A stretch of 64,000 nt of DNA from Kribbella capetownensis (GTDB taxonomy: Bacteria; Actinomycetota; Actinomycetes; Propionibacteriales; Kribbellaceae), in NCBI RefSeq assembly GCF_004331485.1, contig NZ_SJKD01000006.1, positions 62,001-126,000 on the forward strand, read 5' to 3'. A model generated the notes under the pieces. The model was not told where the DNA came from, ran no database searches, and saw nothing but the letters and a program-made list of their open reading frames with translations. Position 1 is the first letter of the stretch. Each line of letters starts with the position of its first letter. Positions 59,281-64,000 of this stretch are shown here, piece by piece. The translations under genes and the position numbers were made by a program.

Positions 59281-60102
59281 ATGACCTCTGCCACCGAAAC
59301 CGTTGAGCGGAAGGGGTTGAGCCCGCGGCAACGGGCTCGCCGCTCCCGCGGGATCCAGTACGCCGTCCTCGTCGTTCTCGTCCTGATCGCCGCGGTCAGC
59401 GCGGACTGGGGCCAGATCGTCAGCGTCTTCTTCAAGCCGCAGTTCATCAAGGAGGCCTTCCAGAACGGGCTTCTCACCGCACTGGTCAAGACGCTGGAGT
59501 ACACCGCCGGCGCGTTCGTGATCGGTCTGGTCGGCGGCACCGTACTGGCGCTGATGAAGCTGAGTCAGGTCGGGCCGTACCGGTGGATCGCGACCGCCTA
59601 CATCGAGTTCTTCCGGGGCCTGCCGGCGATCGTGGTGTTCATCGCGTTCAGCCTGCTGCCGCTGGCGTTCGAGGGCATGACGATTCCCTGGGACCCGTAC
59701 GGCGTGGTCTGGCTGGCGCTCGGGATCGTCGCGTCGGCGTACATGGCCGAGGTGATCCGGGCCGGCATCCAGGCGGTGCCGAAGGGACAGGTCGAGGCGG
59801 CCCGCTCGCTCGGGATGCCGGCCGGACTGGCGACCCGCAAGATCGTGCTGCCACAGGCGTTCCGGATCGTGCTGCCGCCGTTGACCAACGACCTGATCCT
59901 GCTGGTCAAGGACTCGTCGCTGGTGTTCATGATCGGTGTGGCCGCGGACGGCTACGAGCTGACCGGCTTCGGCCGCGACCTGGCCAACACCGAGGCCAAC
60001 CTGACGCCGCTCGTCACGGCCGGCTTCTGCTATCTACTGATCACGCTGCCACTCGGCATCCTGGTCCGCCGGCTCGAAGCCAGGACTGAGAGGACGCGCT
60101 GA
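59281..60102 (+). CDS. Polar amino-acid ABC transporter permease (importer 2)
   Basis: 273 residues from the ATG at 59281; a GTG at 59266 overlapping the binding-protein stop is an alternative. The ATG is favoured by analogy with 61936, where TGAGCCGACATG follows the previous stop in nearly the same wording. Five membrane segments; [11 protein letters not shown] and the EAA loop [24 protein letters not shown] identify the HisM/GlnP type. The stop overlaps the ATPase start (TGATG). Confidence 0.92.
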   Translation: MTSATETVERKGLSPRQRARRSRGIQYAVLVVLVLIAAVSADWGQIVSVFFKPQFIKEAFQNGLLTALVKTLEYTAGAFVIGLVGGTVLALMKLSQVGPYRWIATAYIEFFRGLPAIVVFIAFSLLPLAFEGMTIPWDPYGVVWLALGIVASAYMAEVIRAGIQAVPKGQVEAARSLGMPAGLATRKIVLPQAFRIVLPPLTNDLILLVKDSSLVFMIGVAADGYELTGFGRDLANTEANLTPLVTAGFCYLLITLPLGILVRRLEARTERTR

Positions 60103-60854
60103 TGGCACTCGTCGAGATCAAGAACCTGCACAAATCCTTCGGCAGCAACCACGTCCTGCGCGGCATCGACTTCTCGGTCGAGCAGGGCGAGGTCGTCTGT
60201 GTGATCGGGCCGTCCGGTTCGGGCAAGTCGACGCTGCTGCGGTGTGTGAACCTGCTGGAGAAACCCCAGCAGGGACAGGTGTTCGTGCGTGGTGAGGACA
60301 TCACCGACCCGGACTGCCACCTGGACGCCGCGCGGCAGCAGATCGGCATGGTGTTCCAGCAGTTCAACCTGTTCCCGCACCTGTCCGCGCTGGCCAACTG
60401 CACGATCGCCCAGCGGACGGTGCTGAAGCGCAGTCCCGCCGAGGCGGACCGGGTCGCCCGGGCCAACCTGGAGCGGGTCGGCCTGAGCGACAAGATCGAC
60501 GCCTTCCCGGCGCAACTGTCCGGCGGTCAGCAGCAGCGGGTGGCGATCGCCCGGGCGCTGTCGATGGATCCGGCGCTGATGCTGTTCGACGAGCCGACGT
60601 CGGCGCTCGACCCCGAACTCGTCGGCGACGTCCTCACCGTGATGCGCAAACTCGCGCTCGAGGGGATGACGATGCTCGTCGTCACCCACGAGATGGCGTT
60701 CGCCCGCGAGGTCGCGGACCGGGTCGCGTTCATGGACGGCGGCGTCATCGTCGAGCAGGGGCCGCCGGCCGACGTCATCGGCGACCCGCGGGAGGAACGC
60801 ACCCGGACGTTCCTGCGCCGGGTGCTCGACCCGACCCACGTCGAGCCGACCTGA
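60102..60854 (+). CDS. Polar amino-acid ABC transporter ATP-binding protein (importer 2)
   Basis: 250 residues. Walker [11 protein letters not shown]-loop [10 protein letters not shown], signature LSGGQQQR, Walker [15 protein letters not shown] and switch His VVTHEMAFA are intact. GlnQ-type. It is followed by a strong hairpin at 60862-60903, marking the operon end. Confidence 0.96.
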   Translation: MALVEIKNLHKSFGSNHVLRGIDFSVEQGEVVCVIGPSGSGKSTLLRCVNLLEKPQQGQVFVRGEDITDPDCHLDAARQQIGMVFQQFNLFPHLSALANCTIAQRTVLKRSPAEADRVARANLERVGLSDKIDAFPAQLSGGQQQRVAIARALSMDPALMLFDEPTSALDPELVGDVLTVMRKLALEGMTMLVVTHEMAFAREVADRVAFMDGGVIVEQGPPADVIGDPREERTRTFLRRVLDPTHVEPT

Positions 60855-60861
60855 CCGAATT

Positions 60862-60903
60862 GTCACGCTGCGTGCCCGGCTGTTCGACGGGCCGCAGCGC
60901 GAC
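60862..60903 (+). terminator. Long hairpin terminator after importer 2
   Basis: Left arm 60862-60878 and right arm 60888-60903 give about fifteen pairs with one mismatch and one bulge around a 9-base loop. It starts 8 bases after the ATPase stop. Confidence 0.75.
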
Positions 60904-60966
60904 AGCGGGCCAGAACTACGAATAGGTCTCCATTGGCCCCCCTTCGGTGCGCCCCGGCCATCGGCC

Positions 60967-60981
60967 TGTGTCAAGATGCGG
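60967..60981 (+). promoter_or_regulatory. Shared 15-bp motif before amino-acid importer 3
   Basis: TGTGTCAAGATGCGG, 45 bases upstream of the ATG at 61027; one base different from 58379-58393. CAAGAT is a reasonable actinobacterial -10. Confidence 0.5.
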
Positions 60982-61026
60982 ACACATGGCGCCGGGCCCG
61001 TCCGGCACCCAGCTTTGGAGGACTAG

Positions 61027-61929
61027 ATGTCTGTCCTGCGTAGGACGCTCGTGTTGTCCGGCGTCCTGGTTCTCGCGGCCGCCGGATGTGGCTCTGACTC
61101 GCTCGACAGCGGTGCCGGCAGCGCACCGAGCAGCGCCCCGTCGAGCGCGCCGTCCAGTGGTGGACCCGACCTGAGCGGTTCACTGCCGGCCAAGATCAAG
61201 TCCGCCGGCAAGATCGTGGTCGGCGTGGACGCCAGCTACCCGCCGAACGAGTCCCTGCAGGGCGGCAAGACCGTGGTCGGGATGGACGTCGACCTGTTCA
61301 ACGCGGTGGCGCAGAAGTTCGGCGTCACGGTCGAGTGGCAGCCGGCCAGCTTCGACACCATCATCACCGGTGTCCAGGGCGGCAAGTACGACGTCGGCGT
61401 CTCGTCGTTCACGATCAACGACAAGCGCAAGCAGCAGGTCAACATGGTCAGCTACTTCAACGCCGGCACCCTGTGGGCGACCGCGAAGGGCAACCCGAAG
61501 GGCATCAACGCAGACGATGCCTGCGGCAAGACCATCGCGGTCCAGAAGGGTACGACGCAGGAGCAGGACGACCTGCCCAAGCGCCAGGCCAAGTGCAAGG
61601 CCGAGGGCAAGCCGGCGATCAAGACGCTGCCGCGGGACAAGCAGGACCAGTCGACCGCGGATCTGGCCTCCGGCAAGGCCGACGCGATGCTGGCCGACTC
61701 GCCGGTCGTGCTGTACGCGATCCAGCAGACCAAGGGACAGCTCGAGCAACTCGGTGACATCTACGACGCGGCGCCGTACGGCTATGTCGTTCCGAAGGCG
61801 CAGACCGAGTTCGCCGACGCGATCGTCCAGGCCCTGAAGGCGCTCGAGTCCGAGGGCACCTACAAGACCACGCTGACCAAGTGGAACAACGACTCGGGCG
61901 CGATCTCCGACTTCGCCGTCAACCCGTGA
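61027..61929 (+). CDS. Polar amino-acid ABC transporter substrate-binding lipoprotein (importer 3)
   Basis: 300 residues, ATG with GGAGG upstream. The lipobox is VLAAAGC (Cys about 20), followed by a Ser/Pro-rich linker. SBP_bac_3: IVVGVDASYPPNE, TVVGMDVDLFNAVAQKFG, GKYDVGVSSFTINDKR, and the terminal LKALESEGTYKTTLTKWN helix. The low-complexity linker and DASYPPNE ligand loop differ from importer 2, so a different amino acid is likely. Confidence 0.94.
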   Translation: MSVLRRTLVLSGVLVLAAAGCGSDSLDSGAGSAPSSAPSSAPSSGGPDLSGSLPAKIKSAGKIVVGVDASYPPNESLQGGKTVVGMDVDLFNAVAQKFGVTVEWQPASFDTIITGVQGGKYDVGVSSFTINDKRKQQVNMVSYFNAGTLWATAKGNPKGINADDACGKTIAVQKGTTQEQDDLPKRQAKCKAEGKPAIKTLPRDKQDQSTADLASGKADAMLADSPVVLYAIQQTKGQLEQLGDIYDAAPYGYVVPKAQTEFADAIVQALKALESEGTYKTTLTKWNNDSGAISDFAVNP

Positions 61930-61935
61930 GCCGAC

Positions 61936-62898
61936 ATGGCTACTGATACCCAGACACGGCAGGCCGAGCCTGCGTCCGATCGGCCGGGGCGGATCGACGC
62001 CGTCCCGGTCCGGCATCCCGGGCGCTGGGTCGCGATCGCCGTGATCGCCGTTCTGGCCGCGATGCTGGTGCACCTGCTGGTGACCAACAAGGCGTTCGAG
62101 TGGAGCTTCGTCTTCGAGGCGATGAACCAGTCGCAGGTCATCAACGGCTTCCTGAAGGGCACGCTGCTGGTCACCGCGCTGTCGATGATCGTCGGCGTGG
62201 GCGGCGGCGTCCTGCTGGCCGTGATGCGGCTGTCCGACAACCCGATCCTGGCCGGGGTGGCCTGGCTGTTCACCTGGTTCTTCCGCAGCATCCCGCGGTA
62301 CATCCTGCTGTTCACGATGGGCACGCTGGGCATCCTGTTCCAGGACGGCGTCGCGTTCGGGGTGCCGTTCGACTGGAAGATCATCGAGTGGCTCGGGTTC
62401 TCGGGTGACTGGCGGCTGTTCACCCTGGACGCGAACCAGATCTTCACCGGCCTGGTCGCCGGTGTGATCGGCCTCGGGCTGTCCGAGGCGGCGTACATGG
62501 CCGAGATCGCCCGGGCCGGCATCCTCAGCGTGGACAAGGGCCAGGCCGAGGCCGCCGAGGCGCTCGGGATGAGCAGTGGCAAGGTGATGCGCCGGGTGGT
62601 GCTGCCGCAGGCGATGCGGGTGATCGTGCCGCCGACCGGCAACGAGACGATCGCGATGCTGAAGGACACCTCGCTGCTGGTCGCGGTGCCGGTGATCGGC
62701 GAGCTGTTCTACCAGCTGCAGTCGATCGGGAGCACGTACTACAAGACGTTCCCGATCGCCGTCGCCGCCGCGCTGTACTACCTGGCCGTGACGAGCGTCC
62801 TGATGGTCGGCCAGTACTTCCTCGAGCGGCATTTCGGTCGCGGCTTCGGGAACAAGGCACCGCGGGCGGCCCGCCCGGCCGGTGCGGGTGGTGCGTGA
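61936..62898 (+). CDS. Polar amino-acid ABC transporter permease (importer 3)
   Basis: 320 residues, longer than importer 2 because of an N-terminal cytosolic stretch (residues 1-30). Five membrane segments; [15 protein letters not shown] in place of the FRGLP motif and the EAA loop [25 protein letters not shown]. The stop overlaps the ATPase start (TGATG). Works with the binding protein at 61027. Confidence 0.92.
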   Translation: MATDTQTRQAEPASDRPGRIDAVPVRHPGRWVAIAVIAVLAAMLVHLLVTNKAFEWSFVFEAMNQSQVINGFLKGTLLVTALSMIVGVGGGVLLAVMRLSDNPILAGVAWLFTWFFRSIPRYILLFTMGTLGILFQDGVAFGVPFDWKIIEWLGFSGDWRLFTLDANQIFTGLVAGVIGLGLSEAAYMAEIARAGILSVDKGQAEAAEALGMSSGKVMRRVVLPQAMRVIVPPTGNETIAMLKDTSLLVAVPVIGELFYQLQSIGSTYYKTFPIAVAAALYYLAVTSVLMVGQYFLERHFGRGFGNKAPRAARPAGAGGA

Positions 62899-63716
62899 TG
62901 ACGGCCGCGGCCGCCGCTGAGACGGCACAGCCCCGGACCGAGCGCTTGGTGCACGCGGTCAACGTGACCAAGTCGTTCCATCACAACGAGGTGCTCAAGG
63001 GCATCGACCTGGATGTCGACCGCGGTCAGGTGGTCTGCCTGCTCGGGCCGTCCGGGTCCGGCAAGACGACGTTCCTGCGCTGCATCAACCAGCTGGAGAC
63101 GATCGACGGCGGCCGGATCTGGGTCGACGGCCGGCTGATGGGGTACGACGACCGCGACGGGCGGCTGTATCGCCTGAAGAACAAGCAGATCGCGGCCCAG
63201 CGCCGCGAGATCGGCATGGTCTTCCAGCGGTTCAACCTGTTCCCGCACATGACCGCGATCGAGAACGTGATGGAAGCCCCGGTCCAGGTCAAGGGCGAGG
63301 GCAAGAAGGAGTCCCGGGTCCGGGCCCAGGCACTGCTCGACCGGGTCGGCCTCGGCGACCGCTGTACGGCGTACCCGGCGCAACTGTCCGGCGGTCAGCA
63401 GCAGCGGGTGGCGATCGCGCGGGCGCTGGCCATGCAGCCGAAGCTGATGCTGTTCGACGAGCCGACCTCGGCGCTCGACCCGGAACTGGTCGGCGAGGTG
63501 CTCGCGGTGATCCGTGAGCTGGCGGACGAAGGGATGACGATGATCGTCGTCACCCACGAGATGTCGTTCGCCCGCGACGTGGCCGACACCGTCGTGTTCA
63601 TGGATGCCGGCGTGGTGGTCGAGGCCGGCAGGCCGCGTGAGGTGCTCGGGAACCCGCAACACCAGCGCACCAAGACCTTCCTGACCCGGCTGCACTCCGA
63701 ACACGACCACCCGTGA
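62898..63716 (+). CDS. Polar amino-acid ABC transporter ATP-binding protein (importer 3)
   Basis: 272 residues from the ATG at 62898 (a GTG three bases earlier is possible). Walker [21 protein letters not shown], signature LSGGQQQR, Walker [15 protein letters not shown] and VVTHEMSFA. An insert around residues 75-95 ([23 protein letters not shown]) sets it apart from the other two ATPases here. Ends before a terminator at 63728. Confidence 0.96.
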   Translation: MTAAAAAETAQPRTERLVHAVNVTKSFHHNEVLKGIDLDVDRGQVVCLLGPSGSGKTTFLRCINQLETIDGGRIWVDGRLMGYDDRDGRLYRLKNKQIAAQRREIGMVFQRFNLFPHMTAIENVMEAPVQVKGEGKKESRVRAQALLDRVGLGDRCTAYPAQLSGGQQQRVAIARALAMQPKLMLFDEPTSALDPELVGEVLAVIRELADEGMTMIVVTHEMSFARDVADTVVFMDAGVVVEAGRPREVLGNPQHQRTKTFLTRLHSEHDHP

Positions 63717-63727
63717 TGCCTGCGCGG

Positions 63728-63758
63728 AGGGCCGGCTCGTGCACCGGGCCGGCCCTTT
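63728..63758 (+). terminator. Intrinsic terminator after importer 3
   Basis: Perfect 9-bp stem AGGGCCGGC/GCCGGCCCT with an 11-base loop and a short T-run, 12 bases after the ATPase stop. Confidence 0.85.
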
Positions 63759-63837
63759 CGCCGTGCATCAACCGCTGCGAGCGTGGAAGATGTACGGCAT
63801 GGTGAGCCGAGCGGCCGCCGGACACGAGGGAGGCAGT

Positions 63838-64000
63838 GTGAGCAGCACCGGACGATCCGCCGAGGTCCGACTGAGTATCCCGGCGGACAGTGCCTACATC
63901 GCCGTGCCGCGGTCGGTGGTCGGCAACCTGGCGGCTCGCAACGACTTCACCGTGGACGCGATCGACGACCTGCGGATCGCCGTCGACGAGGCGTGCGCCC
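63838..64000 (+). CDS. Anti-sigma regulatory factor / serine kinase-like ATPase, N-terminal part
   Basis: 54 residues are visible before the window ends. GTG at 63838 with GGGAGGCA upstream. VRLSIPADSAYIAVPRSVVGNLAARNDFTVDAIDDLRIAVDEACA is the start of the RsbW/SpoIIAB-type GHKL ATPase, including the first part of the N-box (RIAVDEACA). Such proteins hold sigma factors in partner-switching. The rest lies outside the window. Confidence 0.85.
   Translation, partial: MSSTGRSAEVRLSIPADSAYIAVPRSVVGNLAARNDFTVDAIDDLRIAVDEACA

Noticed and set aside
1-64000. CRISPR arrays, tRNA/rRNA genes, insertion sequences, prophage or integrase genes
   Set aside because: No regular spaced repeats, no cloverleaf with TTCGA-type T arm, no transposase or integrase motifs were seen.

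Overview
The window comes from a high-GC Gram-positive chromosome. The multifunctional Kgd 2-oxoglutarate decarboxylase/dehydrogenase, the ergothioneine operon egtABCD, a WhiB-type regulator, IdeR/DtxR-like iron boxes, frequent GTG starts, many GTGA/ATGA gene overlaps and several leaderless-looking starts point to an actinobacterium. Codon style and gene content (frequent GTACGACG-type words, AbiEi/DUF559 gene, DUF4091 glycosidase) look most like Kribbella or a close relative; this is inference. No tRNA, rRNA, CRISPR array, prophage or insertion sequence is visible.

Layout. 1-1906: end of a polar amino-acid ABC importer (binding protein, permease, ATPase). 2063-2797: polysaccharide deacetylase. 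2794-7854, minus strand: HAD phosphatase, Rpe, CobK, CobM, CobL, a PPOX-family protein and a small secreted protein. 8042-11158: ABC-2 exporter divergent from a GbsR/MarR-type regulator, with an operator over the exporter promoter. 11322-12195: frameshifted AbiEi/DUF559 gene bracketed by look-alike stem-loops. 12140-16375: secreted S33 peptidase, HTH-NBR1 regulator, secreted CHAP/NlpC-like hydrolase, alpha/beta hydrolase. 16404-20693: LacI regulator divergent from a sugar ABC importer with no ATPase gene. 20696-24958: egtDCBA. 25134-27746: secreted DUF4091 glycosidase with two discoidin domains. 27811-32380: iron-siderophore importer plus FhuF-like ferric reductase, with two iron boxes.

32429-37088: hypothetical gene, alpha/beta hydrolase, TetR regulator and a tight LigB-like/RibD-like/FolP2-like trio. 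37285-40309: three overlapping genes that fit the non-phosphorylating L-fucose pathway, behind a perfect palindromic operator. 40316-42388: copper P1B ATPase behind a CsoR-like box. 42422-45455: ABC-F protein with a probable attenuator leader, small membrane protein, GntR-FCD regulator and Rid protein. 45955-49948: kgd and a 58-residue DUF6104-type gene. 49975-52403: small AAA ATPase, ArsR-type regulator and a CaCA exchanger sharing a perfect 20-bp palindrome. 52506-54424: WhiB, GNAT, zinc-independent MDR oxidoreductase. 54447-57118: MerR regulator, secreted unknown protein and alpha/beta hydrolase, with two copies of one MerR-type promoter/operator. 57022-58218: malic enzyme. 58424-63716: two more complete polar amino-acid ABC importers sharing a 15-bp promoter motif. 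63838-64000: start of an anti-sigma/serine kinase gene.

The most notable structures outside ordinary genes are: a dispersed palindromic repeat in two convergent gaps (33079-33161, 52411-52496); the duplicated MerR box (54835-54864, 56270-56301); the ABC-F leader with competing hairpins (44011-44086); and a set of perfect palindromes that each sit beside a plausible regulator.
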